A stretch of 64,000 nucleotides of DNA, from assembly GCA_022820995.1 (NCBI GenBank), contig JAJEEM010000042.1, positions 1 to 64,000 on the forward strand, given 5' to 3'. The notes beneath the pieces are model-generated. The model did not search any database, had not been told where the DNA came from, and saw only the letters and a program-made list of their open reading frames with translations. Shown piece by piece: positions 1-8,689 of this stretch (position 1 is the first letter of the stretch; each line of letters opens with the position of its first letter). The DNA is from Gemmatimonadota bacterium (lineage in GTDB: Bacteria; Gemmatimonadota; Gemmatimonadetes; Palauibacterales; Palauibacteraceae). The translations under genes were made by a program, and so were the position numbers.

Positions 1-249
1 AAGACGATCGACGCCTTCCGGGTTCACGGACGAGTCGCTGCCACGCTGACCGGGGGTGTCGACGAGGCCCGCCGCACGATGGCGGAGTTGGCGGCCGTCG
101 GGATCAAGTTGGACGAGGTCACGGACCGGCTCCTGGCGGAAGGCGTCGAGAAGTTCGCCGTCCCCTTCGATCGGCTCCTCGCGAGCCTCGCGGAGCGGAT
201 GGCACGGCAGCCGGCCGCGGCCGTCGGGTCAGGGTCCGCTACGCCGTAA
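1..249 (+). CDS. tal: Transaldolase, C-terminal 82 codons (5' end outside window)
   Basis: Frame 1 is open from the first base to a TAA at 247-249. The product resembles the end of bacterial transaldolases: a DAFRVHGRV stretch, a helix with GIKLDEVTDRLLAEGVEKF, then FDRLLASLAERM. Transaldolase moves a dihydroxyacetone unit between sugar phosphates in the non-oxidative pentose phosphate pathway, in the cytosol. The catalytic Schiff-base lysine lies upstream of the window, so it could be a plain transaldolase or the transaldolase part of a fusion. The last 11 bases overlap the 3' end of the convergent dnaJ gene. Confidence 0.8.
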   Translation, partial: KTIDAFRVHGRVAATLTGGVDEARRTMAELAAVGIKLDEVTDRLLAEGVEKFAVPFDRLLASLAERMARQPAAAVGSGSATP

Positions 250-1402
250 ACGCCGCCTTTACTCGCTCCCAGAAGCTCGGATCCTCGCCCCGGCGCGGCT
301 CGGGCGGCGCATCTTCGACCTCTCGGAGCGACTCCAGGATGTCGCGTTGACGCCGGGACAGTTCGCTCGGCGTCCACGTGTGTACCCGCACCAACTGGTC
401 CCCGTGGCCGGCGGCCCGCAAACGCGGCATCCCCTGGCCACGAAGTCTCAGGACCTGCCCCGCCTGGATCCCAGCAGGCACCTTCAGCCGGGCCTGTCCG
501 AGGATCGTCGGCACATCGAGTTCGTCGCCCAGCGCCGCCTGCGAGAACGTGACGGGCAGATCGAGGACGAGGTCGTCGCCCCTGCGCTCGAAGCGATCGT
601 GCGGCTCGACCTCCACCTGCACGATGAGGTCTCCCGCCGGTCCGCCGCGCGGGCCCGCATTGCCGCGCCCGCGCAGCTTCAGGTAGTCGTCGGACGAAAT
701 GCCCGCGGGGATTTCGATGTCGATGGACCGGTCGACCCGCACGCGCCCGGTTCGCTGGCAGTCGCGGCACTCATCCGCGATCCAGTTGCCCTCGCCGCCG
801 CAGGCGGAGCAGGGACGCACCGAAACGAACTGTCCCAGCATCGAACGCTGGACCATGCGAATCTCGCCCGCGCCCTGGCACGTCCCGCACGTCGAAGCCG
901 TGCTCCCCGGCTCGGCGCCCGTCGCATCGCAGCGTTCGCACCGGTCCAGAGCGGAGACGCGGAGCGAGCGCCGGGCCCCCTCGGCCGCCTCTTCCAGCGT
1001 GATCGTGACGGAGACCTTGAGGGTCGAACCGCGGCGCGGCTGGTTCGGGGACCGCGCATCGCCGAAGAGGTCGCCGAAGCCGCCTCCTCCGAAGCCGCCC
1101 CCGCCGAACTCCCGCATGAACACGTCGAACGCGTCCGAGAAGTTGGTGAATCCGGAGAACGGCGCCTCGCCTCCGCCGCCGCGCCGTACGCCGGCCTCGC
1201 CGTACTGGTCGTACAGCTCCCGCTTCCCCGGGTCGCGGAGCACTTCCCACGCCTCCGTCACCTCTTTGAACCGCTCCTCCGCGTCGGACGCGGAATTGCG
1301 GTCCGGATGGTATTCCATGGCGAGGCGCCGGTACGCCCGCTTCAGTTCGTTCGCATCCGCATCCCGGGAGACCCCGAGGAGGTCGTAGTAGTCGCGGCTC
1401 AC
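239..1402 (-). CDS. dnaJ: Chaperone protein DnaJ (Hsp40)
   Basis: This 387-residue protein has the full type I Hsp40 layout. A J-domain with HPD at residues 32-34 is followed by a Gly/Phe-rich linker, a zinc domain with four CxxC motifs (CERC, CGTC, CSAC, CRDC), and the C-terminal substrate-binding domain. It stimulates the ATPase of DnaK and delivers unfolded clients. The first and last zinc motifs deviate slightly from CxxCxGxG (CERCDATG, CRDCQRTG). The GTG start at 1402 overlaps the hrcA stop in a GTGA, so translation is probably coupled. No grpE or dnaK lies beside it, so the usual hrcA-grpE-dnaK-dnaJ order is not kept here. Confidence 0.95.
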   Translation of the reverse strand: MSRDYYDLLGVSRDADANELKRAYRRLAMEYHPDRNSASDAEERFKEVTEAWEVLRDPGKRELYDQYGEAGVRRGGGGEAPFSGFTNFSDAFDVFMREFGGGGFGGGGFGDLFGDARSPNQPRRGSTLKVSVTITLEEAAEGARRSLRVSALDRCERCDATGAEPGSTASTCGTCQGAGEIRMVQRSMLGQFVSVRPCSACGGEGNWIADECRDCQRTGRVRVDRSIDIEIPAGISSDDYLKLRGRGNAGPRGGPAGDLIVQVEVEPHDRFERRGDDLVLDLPVTFSQAALGDELDVPTILGQARLKVPAGIQAGQVLRLRGQGMPRLRAAGHGDQLVRVHTWTPSELSRRQRDILESLREVEDAPPEPRRGEDPSFWERVKAAFTA

Positions 1403-2442
1403 GGGGTCAGCCGCGTCAGAAGATCGGAGGTCCAGTCGACGATGGAGACGACCTTGTCGTACGGCATGCGCGTCGGCCCGATCACGCCGACCGTGCCCTG
1501 GAGGCTGCCGACGGCGTAGTTGGCCGTGACGATGGTCAGATCGTCGAGTTCGGGCTGGCCGTGCTCGGCGCCGATCGTGACATGAGGACCGTCCGAACCG
1601 CCGCGATCCCCCAGCACCGATGCGAGCAACTCCCGGCGCTCCGTGAGGAGCAGGAGTTCGCGCAGGCGCCGGCTCGTCGTGAACTCCGGCTGTTCCGTCA
1701 GCGCCGCGGCACTCCCGAGGTGGATCTCCCGCTCGCGGCGGGCCCAGTCGAAGATGTCCGGACCGCTGTGCACGAAAATGTTCATCAGTTCCTGCGCGCC
1801 GCGGCTGTGGAAATTCAGGTCGCCGAGCCGCTCGCGCAGCGTCGCCTGAATCTCGGAGATGGCGCTGCCCGCCAACCTTTCGTTCAGCGCCTGCGACACC
1901 GCCTGGAGCGTTGCCCTGGGCACCCGCGTCGCCACGTCCACGTAGACGGTGCGAACCACGCCGGACTCGATCGTGAACACCAGGAGCACCTTCTCGCTCG
2001 AAAGCGGCACGAGTTCGAGACGCTCGAGCGTCGCCGTGGCGAGCGTCGGACCCACCGCGAGGCCGAGTTCCCCGGTCAGGAGGCTGAGGACGCGCGCCGC
2101 CTTGTCCATCAGGTCCTCGACACCGCCGGTGTCGGCGTCCCCCAGCTCGCGTTCGATCTTTGCCTGGTCCCGTTTCCGGATGCCGCCCCAGCGCATGAGC
2201 GCGTCGACGTAGTACCGGTACGCCAGGTCCGTGGGAAGCCGTCCGGCGGACGTGTACGGGTGGGTGAGCAGGCCCTTGCTCTCGAGGTCCGCCATCGTGT
2301 TCCGGATCGTCGCAGGCGACACGCCGAGCGCGTACTCCTTCCCGATCCTTCGCGAGCCGGCCGGGGCGGCCGTGCGCACGAAGGAATCGATGACCGCCGC
2401 GAGGACGGCCCGTTCGCGCTGTGTCAGTGTTGGCAGGGTCAT
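1399..2442 (-). CDS. hrcA: Heat-inducible transcription repressor HrcA
   Basis: The 347-residue product has the HrcA plan: an N-terminal winged helix with VSPATIRNTMADLE, then the HrcA-specific GAF-like domain ending in VGVIGPTRMPYDKVV. HrcA binds CIRCE operators and represses chaperone genes in unstressed cells. The ATG at 2442 overlaps the hemW stop (ATGA) and the stop overlaps the dnaJ GTG. The gene is therefore embedded in a long operon rather than heading its own heat-shock operon. I saw no CIRCE inverted repeat in the very short spaces of this operon, so its target operators are probably elsewhere. Confidence 0.95.
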   Translation of the reverse strand: MTLPTLTQRERAVLAAVIDSFVRTAAPAGSRRIGKEYALGVSPATIRNTMADLESKGLLTHPYTSAGRLPTDLAYRYYVDALMRWGGIRKRDQAKIERELGDADTGGVEDLMDKAARVLSLLTGELGLAVGPTLATATLERLELVPLSSEKVLLVFTIESGVVRTVYVDVATRVPRATLQAVSQALNERLAGSAISEIQATLRERLGDLNFHSRGAQELMNIFVHSGPDIFDWARREREIHLGSAAALTEQPEFTTSRRLRELLLLTERRELLASVLGDRGGSDGPHVTIGAEHGQPELDDLTIVTANYAVGSLQGTVGVIGPTRMPYDKVVSIVDWTSDLLTRLTP

Positions 2443-3593
2443 GCTCCCTCAGCCCCGGCGAGTTCGGCGGCGATCGCATCCAGCCGGAGCCAGCCTTCGA
2501 TCGTCGCCATCCAGCGTCCGTTCCGCTCTTCCAGCCACCCGGCCTCGGCCCAGTCGTCGAGGCGGAGTCCGCTCGACGAAGCCTTCTTCACGAAATCGGG
2601 CGCCAAGCCGCGATTCGTACGGAGGCCCAGCCAGATCCGTTCCAGTTCCTCCTCCTGCGGCCCCACGCGCTCCCAGCCTTCGAGCGGGCCCCGGCCCGCC
2701 TGCAGCGCGCGTTCATACCGGTCCCAGCGAAAGACGTTCCAACTGCGGATCGGTGGAAGAAATCCATGCGCGGACGGGCCGAGGGCAAGATACGATGTCC
2801 GGTTCCAGTACGACCAGTTGTGGCGGCACTGTTCTCCCGGCCGGGCGAAGTTGGAAACCTCGTACTGCTCATACCCGGCCGCACGCAGGTCGCGCGACAG
2901 GCGTCGGTACTCGTCGGCGTAGCGCTCCTCGTCCGGCGCTCCCACCCGGCCCAGGCGAATCCACTCGGCCAACGGCGTGCGAGGTTCGACGGTCAGACCG
3001 TACAGACTCAGGTGAGACACGTCGAGAGTGGCCGCCGCTTCCACTTCCGCTCCGAGATCCCGCCTCACTTCCGGGGGCAGGCCGAAGATGAGGTCCACGC
3101 TCACACGTTCGAATCCGGCGTCCATCGCCTCCGCCACGGCGTCCGTGGCCCGGCGCCGGTCGTGAAGCCGGCCCAGCCACGTCAGCACATCATCGTCCAG
3201 CGCCTGCACGCCGAGACTCACCCGGTTCACGCCCGTCGCCCGCCAGCTCGAGCCGAGACGTGCATCGAAGGACGCCGGGTTCGCCTCGGCCGTCCATTCC
3301 GTGTGCACGGGATCGATTCGGAACCAGGCGGAGATCCGCGAGGCCAGCCCCTCCATCCCGGCGGGCCCCATGAGTGAAGGCGTCCCGCCTCCGACGAAAA
3401 TGGTGTCGAGCGTGGCTCCCGGATTCCATCCGTTGCGCTCGAACCACCAGGCGAGTTCGACCTCGATCGCGGCGAGCCAGCGGGAGACCGGCGGATCCGA
3501 CGCGCGCTGGACGGAGAAATCGCAGTAGTGGCAGCGATGCGCGCAGAACGGGAAGTGCACGTACAGGGAGCGCGGCGGGCGCTCGCCGGACAT
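2439..3593 (-). CDS. hemW: HemW, radical SAM heme chaperone / coproporphyrinogen dehydrogenase-like
   Basis: The protein is 384 residues counted from the ATG at 3593, which sits in a TGATG overlap with the dprA stop. Longer in-frame starts upstream would run into dprA. Near the N-terminus lies the radical-SAM cluster CAHRCHYC, giving Cx3Cx2C and followed by DF. The SAM-binding GGGTPS follows, and further on is HNWSYW, matching the HNxxYW pattern of the HemN/HemW group. HemW proteins insert heme and are usually not true HemN oxidases. A 3' overlap with hrcA completes a dprA-hemW-hrcA-dnaJ cluster. Confidence 0.9.
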   Translation of the reverse strand: MSGERPPRSLYVHFPFCAHRCHYCDFSVQRASDPPVSRWLAAIEVELAWWFERNGWNPGATLDTIFVGGGTPSLMGPAGMEGLASRISAWFRIDPVHTEWTAEANPASFDARLGSSWRATGVNRVSLGVQALDDDVLTWLGRLHDRRRATDAVAEAMDAGFERVSVDLIFGLPPEVRRDLGAEVEAAATLDVSHLSLYGLTVEPRTPLAEWIRLGRVGAPDEERYADEYRRLSRDLRAAGYEQYEVSNFARPGEQCRHNWSYWNRTSYLALGPSAHGFLPPIRSWNVFRWDRYERALQAGRGPLEGWERVGPQEEELERIWLGLRTNRGLAPDFVKKASSSGLRLDDWAEAGWLEERNGRWMATIEGWLRLDAIAAELAGAEGA

Positions 3594-4774
3594 CAGCGGC
3601 CGCCCCGCCGCCGGACGGCGGCGAAGTTCCCTCCCGGCCGGCGCTCGACCCACCCTTCGAGCTCCAGCCGCCCCAGTCCGCCGAGCACCTTCGTGACGGG
3701 CATCTCGAGACCCACGGCGAGTTCATCCGGCGAGCGGGGTCCCCGCGAGAGCGCTCGGAGCAGACGCCTGTCGCCGGAGGATCCGTCGACCGCCGGCGCG
3801 GCTCCTTCTTCCGATGGCGGCGCCTGCGGCTCGAGGCACAGCCAGCCCAGGGCATCGAAGACGTCCTGCACGCCGGCCACGAGCCCGGCGCCCTGACGCA
3901 GGAGGCGAAGACACCCGGCCGCGCCCGGATCATCGATCCGCCCGGGCACCGCGAGGACTTCGCGACCCAGGTCCAGGGCATGGTCCGCCGTGTTCAGCGC
4001 CCCGCTCCTTCCGCCCGCCTCCACGACGATGACGCCGCGGGCGAGGGCGGCGATGACCCGGTTGCGGCGCGGGAACGCCGAACGCGTCGGCGGCGCCGAC
4101 GGCTCGAACTCGCTCAGCAGGATGCCGTGCGAACGCATCCTCCGGTACAGGTCCCGGTTCTCCGCGGGGTATTCGCGATCGTGTCCGGTTCCGAGAACCC
4201 CGATGGTCCGCCCGCCGACATCGAGGGCCCCGGCGTGGGCCGCCGCATCGATGCCGTGGGCCATGCCGCTGACCACCGTCCAGCCCCAGCGAGCGAGTTC
4301 TCTTCCCAGCGCGTATGCCGTGCGCAGCCCGTAGGACGACGCGGCCCGCGTGCCCACAACCGCGATCGTCCGCCCGGAGTCCGGCGTCCCGGCGCCGCGC
4401 TTGAAGAGAACGGGGGGCGGATCGGGGAGATCGCGCAGCCTCTCGGGATAGGCGATCTCTCCACAGTCGGTGTACCCCGCCACGGCGAGCCCCTTCGCCC
4501 CGGCTTCGCGCAGCAGCGAGCGCGCCGCCCTCTCGCCGTCGGCGCCGAGGGCCCGGACCGTCCTCGCAGCCGGCACCCGGCGGCCCCGGCCGAGCGCGCG
4601 CAGTTCGTCCGGCGCGGCGCGGCGCGCCTCCGCGAGCGCCGCCGACGCCCCGCCATGGCGGTCGACGAGACGCCGGACGCCGCACGGCCCGATGCCGGGG
4701 GCGCGGGCCAGCATGACGAGCGCCACCAGCTCCCTCTCCAGCGCTCCCCGTTCCGCGGAACGTTGCCCCGTCAC
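3593..4774 (-). CDS. dprA: DNA processing protein DprA (Smf)
   Basis: The product is 393 residues from a GTG at 4774 that overlaps the obgE stop (GTGA). It has an N-terminal helix-hairpin-helix/SAM-like region, then the Rossmann-like DprA core with VGTRAAS, SGMAHGIDAAAH and FPRRNRVIAAL. A winged-helix segment lies at the C-terminus (LLRALSRGPRSPDELAV). DprA protects incoming single-stranded DNA and loads RecA during natural transformation. Longer in-frame reading upstream is only the antisense-like shadow of obgE. Confidence 0.92.
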   Translation of the reverse strand: MTGQRSAERGALERELVALVMLARAPGIGPCGVRRLVDRHGGASAALAEARRAAPDELRALGRGRRVPAARTVRALGADGERAARSLLREAGAKGLAVAGYTDCGEIAYPERLRDLPDPPPVLFKRGAGTPDSGRTIAVVGTRAASSYGLRTAYALGRELARWGWTVVSGMAHGIDAAAHAGALDVGGRTIGVLGTGHDREYPAENRDLYRRMRSHGILLSEFEPSAPPTRSAFPRRNRVIAALARGVIVVEAGGRSGALNTADHALDLGREVLAVPGRIDDPGAAGCLRLLRQGAGLVAGVQDVFDALGWLCLEPQAPPSEEGAAPAVDGSSGDRRLLRALSRGPRSPDELAVGLEMPVTKVLGGLGRLELEGWVERRPGGNFAAVRRRGGR

Positions 4775-5817
4775 GGCCGCCACCCGTCGCTGCTCTCGAA
4801 CGGGTCCGCCTCGGCCTCCTCCGCCGCAGCCTCCTTCTCCCTCTGCACACGCGTCCAGAGACCCTCGAGCGCGCGGTCGAGGCCGGTCCCGGTCACGGCC
4901 GAGATCGTGAACTGGCCCCAGCTCCCGGGAGCATCGACGGACACCGGCGGTTCCGTCGCGACCGGACTCAGATCGGCCTTGGTCAGGAGCACGCAGTGGG
5001 ATATGCCGGCCAGCGCCGCGTCGTGCGCGCGCAGTTCCTCGCGCAGCAGGTCGTACGTCGCCTGCGGGTCTTCGTCGTCCAGCGGCACGAGGAGCGCGAG
5101 GGTGCGCGTGCGTTCGATGTGCCGAAGGAACTGCGTGCCGAGACCGCGCCCCTCGTGCGCTCCCTCGATGATGCCCGGGATGTCCGCCATCACGAACGAG
5201 CGATTCCCGCTCAGCCCCACGACCCCCAGGTTGGGCGCGAGCGTGGAGAAGGGGTAGTCGGCGATCCGCGGCTTCGCCGCCGTTACTCGGGCCAGGAGCG
5301 TCGATTTTCCCGCGTTGGGCTCCCCCACCAGACCCACGTCGGCGATGAGCTTGAGTTCGAGTTCGATGTGCCGCTCCTCCCCCCACTCCCCGGGTTCCCA
5401 TTCGCGCGGCGTCTGCCGCGTGGGCGAAGCGAAGCTTGCGTTGCCCCTTCCCCCGCGACCGCCCCGGGCCACGACGAGTTCATCGCCCTCCTCGAGCAGT
5501 TCGCCGATCCGCTCACCCGTCTCGACGTCGCGCACGAGGGTCCCGAGAGGGACCGGGAGCCGCAGATCCTCACCCGAGGCGCCGTCCCGCTTCTTCCCCT
5601 CCCCGTGTCCGGCGCGGCCGGCCTTGTAGTGCTCGCGGTACGAGTAGTCGAGCAACGTGTCGAGTCGGCGATCCGCTACGAGGATCACGCCGCCGCCGTT
5701 TCCGCCCCGGCCGCCGGCGGGCCCTCCGCGGGGCACCCCCTTCTCGCGACGGAAGGCGACGGCGCCCGCGCCGCCCGCCCCCCCGGTTACGTGTATCCTG
5801 GCTACGTCGACGAACAC
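4771..5817 (-). CDS. obgE: GTPase ObgE/CgtA
   Basis: This 348-residue protein has the glycine-rich Obg fold at the N-terminus (GGAGGAGAVAFRREK, GGPAGGRGGNGG) followed by a TRAFAC GTPase domain. Visible G motifs are G1 GEPNAGKST, G3 DIPG and G4 TKAD. It ends shortly after the G domain without a C-terminal OCT domain. Obg GTPases act in 50S ribosome assembly and stress control. The GTG at 5817 is chosen because GGAGG lies 7 bases upstream. It overlaps the upstream CMD-like gene by 16 bases and dprA by 4. Confidence 0.93.
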   Translation of the reverse strand: MFVDVARIHVTGGAGGAGAVAFRREKGVPRGGPAGGRGGNGGGVILVADRRLDTLLDYSYREHYKAGRAGHGEGKKRDGASGEDLRLPVPLGTLVRDVETGERIGELLEEGDELVVARGGRGGRGNASFASPTRQTPREWEPGEWGEERHIELELKLIADVGLVGEPNAGKSTLLARVTAAKPRIADYPFSTLAPNLGVVGLSGNRSFVMADIPGIIEGAHEGRGLGTQFLRHIERTRTLALLVPLDDEDPQATYDLLREELRAHDAALAGISHCVLLTKADLSPVATEPPVSVDAPGSWGQFTISAVTGTGLDRALEGLWTRVQREKEAAAEEAEADPFESSDGWRP

Positions 5818-6488
5818 GATGCCTCCTCCACGTTCCGCCCCCCGCCTCGTCCCGCACGATCCACGACCCTCCCCCAGAGCGCGAGCAGCCGCGCGGGGTC
5901 TGCCCCCGCGCAACCCTCCGACCCCGCCGGCGCGCGCGCGGCCGCGCGGACTCCGACGCGCAGCGCCGCCTCCACGCGCCCCGGCGGGGTTCCGACGTTC
6001 AGCGCCCCGTGCAGGTGGGCGCGGAGCTGCCGCTCGTGCCCGGCCGCGGCCAGCAGCGCCACGATGCACAGTTCGCGCATCTCCGCGGAGAGCCCGGAGC
6101 GCGACAGCGTGCGCCCATATCCATGCTCGACCATCCAGACGTCCAGGTCCGGGTGCAGCTGGCGCACGTGGTCGCGAAGCGGTTCGTACACATCCCCATA
6201 CACGGCCCGGCACAGCACCTCCCCGTCTCCGGACGGATCCTCCGGCGCCACCGCCCCGGCGGTCTCGCCGCCCGTGATTTCCCTCCACGCAATGAAGGCG
6301 TTGAGCACGACGGGGAAACCCACGAAGAGGTGCGCCTGCAGCAGCACCTCCTCGACCTCAACGCGGGCTGCGTGCGCGGCGGCGGCCTCGAGCGCCGACC
6401 GCCATCCCCCCGCGTTCGGGCGCGCGAGAGCGGCCGAGAGCTCGACGAGCACCCCTGTTCGTTCGTCGAGTCCCACCTCAGCCCCCAT
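5802..6488 (-). CDS. Carboxymuconolactone decarboxylase-like (AhpD/CMD superfamily) protein
   Basis: The protein is 228 residues from the ATG at 6488, 11 bases inside the end of the upstream asparaginase-like gene. It has two weakly repeated all-helical halves. The first contains EVLLQAHLFVGFPVVLNAF; the second contains RELCIVALLAAAGHERQLRAH followed by HGALNVG, which is the CMD signature. It lacks the CxxC redox motif of AhpD peroxidase partners, so a peroxidase role is not supported. The substrate is unknown. The very tight packing in front of obgE suggests co-translation, not necessarily shared function. Confidence 0.75.
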   Translation of the reverse strand: MGAEVGLDERTGVLVELSAALARPNAGGWRSALEAAAAHAARVEVEEVLLQAHLFVGFPVVLNAFIAWREITGGETAGAVAPEDPSGDGEVLCRAVYGDVYEPLRDHVRQLHPDLDVWMVEHGYGRTLSRSGLSAEMRELCIVALLAAAGHERQLRAHLHGALNVGTPPGRVEAALRVGVRAAARAPAGSEGCAGADPARLLALWGRVVDRAGRGGGRNVEEASCSST

Positions 6489-7464
6489 GTGGTTCCACCG
6501 ACAGCACGCCGACCTCCTTCCCGCACGTGTTCCGGACCACGGGGCGCGCGAAGCTCTCCAGCTGCCCGACCTCCGCGGGCGCGAGCAACGACAGCGTCGC
6601 AAGCGCGTGCACGACCGCCGGCCCCAGTGGCCGCGTGGCCCCATCCAGCACCTTGAAGGCCGCACCCCACCCCCCCTCGGCGCTCGCGAGGCAGAAGACT
6701 CCTTCCGCCCCTTCCTTGGCGAGAATCCGACCCGAACTCGCCTGCATCAGGTTCGCGGAGAGTGCCGTGGGTCCCGACACCAATGTCGGATGCGTCGTCA
6801 TCGCGGTCACAACGGATCGCACGGCCGCCTCCGACGAGGCGCCGAACTCCGCGAACGCCCGCGCCATGTCCCGGAGGGAAAGGGCCGGGGTCGGCAGCCC
6901 GCAGCCATCCGTCCCCCACGGCAGGCGCTCGCAGTCTTCACCCAGCCACGCCGAGAGCTCCCGCCGGATCTCGCCCTGCAGCGGGTGCTCCGGTTGGTGG
7001 TAGCCCGCCACGGGCCAGCCGCGGGCGACACAGAGGGCCAGCAGCGCCGCATGCTGACCCGAACAGTTGTTGTGGATCCGTCCCGGCAGACGCCCCGCCC
7101 GATCCATCCCCCGGGCCGCTCCGTCGTCGAACGGCCGGTGCGGTCCGCATGCGAACATCTCCGGCGCCAGTTCCACCGCGTCGATCACCGACTGCACGAC
7201 CTGCAGGTGTCGCGGGGTGCCGTGATGGGATGCGCACGCCAGCGCAAGCGCCTCCGCCCCGAGCCCGAGGCGTCCGAGCACGCCGTCCCGGACGACCGGG
7301 AGGATCTGAAGCGGTTTCATCGAAGAACGCCAGAAGGCCGTCAGTTGGGCGTCGCCGAAGGCGTGGCGGCGACCCGGGGAACCGGCTTCGTGGACGATGC
7401 CGTACACGAGATGCGACGATTCCCGCGTTCCGGCCCGATCCAACGTGACGCGGATCGGTTCCAT
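6478..7464 (-). CDS. Asparaginase II-like (AnsA2/COG4448 family) protein
   Basis: The 328-residue product carries the features of the Asparaginase_II family, which is unrelated to E. coli AnsB. These are an early SSMKPLQ motif, CASHHGTP, the strongly conserved HNNCSGQHAALL and GTDGCGLPTPALSL. Members hydrolyse asparagine to aspartate and ammonia or are uncharacterised amidohydrolases. The ATG at 7464 forms a TGATG overlap with the upstream DUF2064 gene, which fixes the start; reading further upstream only shadows that gene. No signal peptide is seen, so it is probably cytosolic. Confidence 0.85.
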   Translation of the reverse strand: MEPIRVTLDRAGTRESSHLVYGIVHEAGSPGRRHAFGDAQLTAFWRSSMKPLQILPVVRDGVLGRLGLGAEALALACASHHGTPRHLQVVQSVIDAVELAPEMFACGPHRPFDDGAARGMDRAGRLPGRIHNNCSGQHAALLALCVARGWPVAGYHQPEHPLQGEIRRELSAWLGEDCERLPWGTDGCGLPTPALSLRDMARAFAEFGASSEAAVRSVVTAMTTHPTLVSGPTALSANLMQASSGRILAKEGAEGVFCLASAEGGWGAAFKVLDGATRPLGPAVVHALATLSLLAPAEVGQLESFARPVVRNTCGKEVGVLSVEPHGG

Positions 7465-8150
7465 CACCCCTCCGCGGCGGTCGGCGGCGCGAGCCGGGCC
7501 CAGGCTCCGGCGGTCGCGCTCCCTTCGGTCAGGTCGCCGGCCATGCGCGCGAGGTCCGCCGGACGGTCCACATCGTACCAGGGCGGCAGTTCTGCACAAT
7601 CGAGCCGCAGCGACGCGGCGCGCGCGCGCGTCCAGGCGAACAGCCCGGACGTCGACCACGGGGCTCCGGCGAAGAGACCGCGGGCCCGCGGCCACGCCGA
7701 CCCGCGCAGTCCAACCGCGTAGTATCCGCCGTCCAGGCTCGGGCCAAGGGCCACCGGGCCGCCCACCAGCGCGTCGAAGGCCCGCACGACGAAGTCGAGG
7801 GGGAGGGTCGGATGGTCGCTTCCGACCGCAACCGCGCAATCCACGCCCTCGTCGAAGGCGCGGTTGAACGCCATCTCGAGCCGGTCACCGAGCGAACCCT
7901 CGGGTTGGAGCCGGATTCGAGTCGCGGGGTATCGCGAGCCCAGGCGCTCCATCGCCCCAGGACGATCGGGCACCCACAGTTCCGCGGGGATCCCGTCCGG
8001 CGCGAGCTTCATGGCGTCGTCGAGGAACGCCTCGTACAGGACGGCGCTCTCCTCCCCTGTCAGTTCGGGCTGGAGGCGCGTCTTGACGTAGCCCGGCTCG
8101 GGCAGGCGGCCGAAGACGAGGAGTCTTCGACACGAACGTTTCCGGTTCAA
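7464..8150 (-). CDS. DUF2064/TIGR04282-family glycosyltransferase
   Basis: The protein is 228 residues with a GT-A-like nucleotide-sugar fold. The N-terminus has LLVFGRLPEPGYVKTRL, the family signature. A central AVAVGSDHPTLP carries the DxD-like acidic motif, and GPSLDGGYYAVGL follows. Some members are linked to arsenosugar synthesis, but many lie in arsenic-unrelated settings. No ars gene is nearby, so the acceptor cannot be stated. Its stop overlaps the asparaginase-like start. Confidence 0.8.
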   Translation of the reverse strand: MNRKRSCRRLLVFGRLPEPGYVKTRLQPELTGEESAVLYEAFLDDAMKLAPDGIPAELWVPDRPGAMERLGSRYPATRIRLQPEGSLGDRLEMAFNRAFDEGVDCAVAVGSDHPTLPLDFVVRAFDALVGGPVALGPSLDGGYYAVGLRGSAWPRARGLFAGAPWSTSGLFAWTRARAASLRLDCAELPPWYDVDRPADLARMAGDLTEGSATAGAWARLAPPTAAEG

Positions 8151-8180
8151 GGCAGGGGGTTCAGGCGCACCGACGGGCTG

Positions 8181-8618
8181 CTAGCGGGTGTTGACCTCGA
8201 TCACTCCGCCCTCCGCCCCCGGCCGGCGATAGCGGACCGGAACCATGCTCTGATGGTAGAGCCGGATCGACACGATTTCCTCGGCGGGAATCCGCCGCAG
8301 CGTCGTGACCGCGTCATTCAGATTGAAATCGCCATCCACGACCAGCATCGGCACGTAGTAGTCCTGCGTCTGCCGCCCGAACAGGTTGGAATTGTCGTTA
8401 CCGCCCCGGAAGCCGATCCGGTCCTCGAAGATGATCAGTTCCCGGTGATGGGTGAGCGCCTCGTAGGCCGACCGATATCCGGCGTCGCGGATCTCGCTGC
8501 CGGTGATGATGAGCCTGGTGTACGTCCCGGGGCGAGGGTTGCTGGCGCACGCCATTGCCGCCATCAGAGCCATCGTGGTTGCAATCACGGCCGACCGTCG
8601 CGTGCGCTCTCTCATCAC
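8181..8618 (-). CDS. Small lipoprotein with a TonB-receptor plug-like domain
   Basis: The 145-residue product starts with a signal peptide ending in a lipobox-like MAAMACAS, so Cys24 would be lipidated. The rest resembles the end of a TonB-dependent receptor plug: MLVVDGDFNLNDAVTTLRRI, PAEEIVSIRLYHQSMV, then GGVIEVNTR. No beta-barrel follows, so it cannot be a transporter alone. It may be a free-standing plug relative common in Gemmatimonadota/Bacteroidota-type proteomes, with unknown function. It lies 71 bases downstream of the ctp protease and 30 bases upstream of the DUF2064 gene. Confidence 0.65.
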   Translation of the reverse strand: MMRERTRRSAVIATTMALMAAMACASNPRPGTYTRLIITGSEIRDAGYRSAYEALTHHRELIIFEDRIGFRGGNDNSNLFGRQTQDYYVPMLVVDGDFNLNDAVTTLRRIPAEEIVSIRLYHQSMVPVRYRRPGAEGGVIEVNTR

Positions 8619-8689
8619 TCGTCTCCTCGCCTCTTGAATCGCCCTGCGGCGTCCTGCCCTACCGGTGTCGTATCGCCACCAGCAGCCTG

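Noticed and set aside
2440-8180. CIRCE operator for hrcA control in the dnaJ operon
   Set aside because: The intergenic spaces are overlaps or a few tens of bases and none has a TTAGCACTC...GAGTGCTAA-type repeat.
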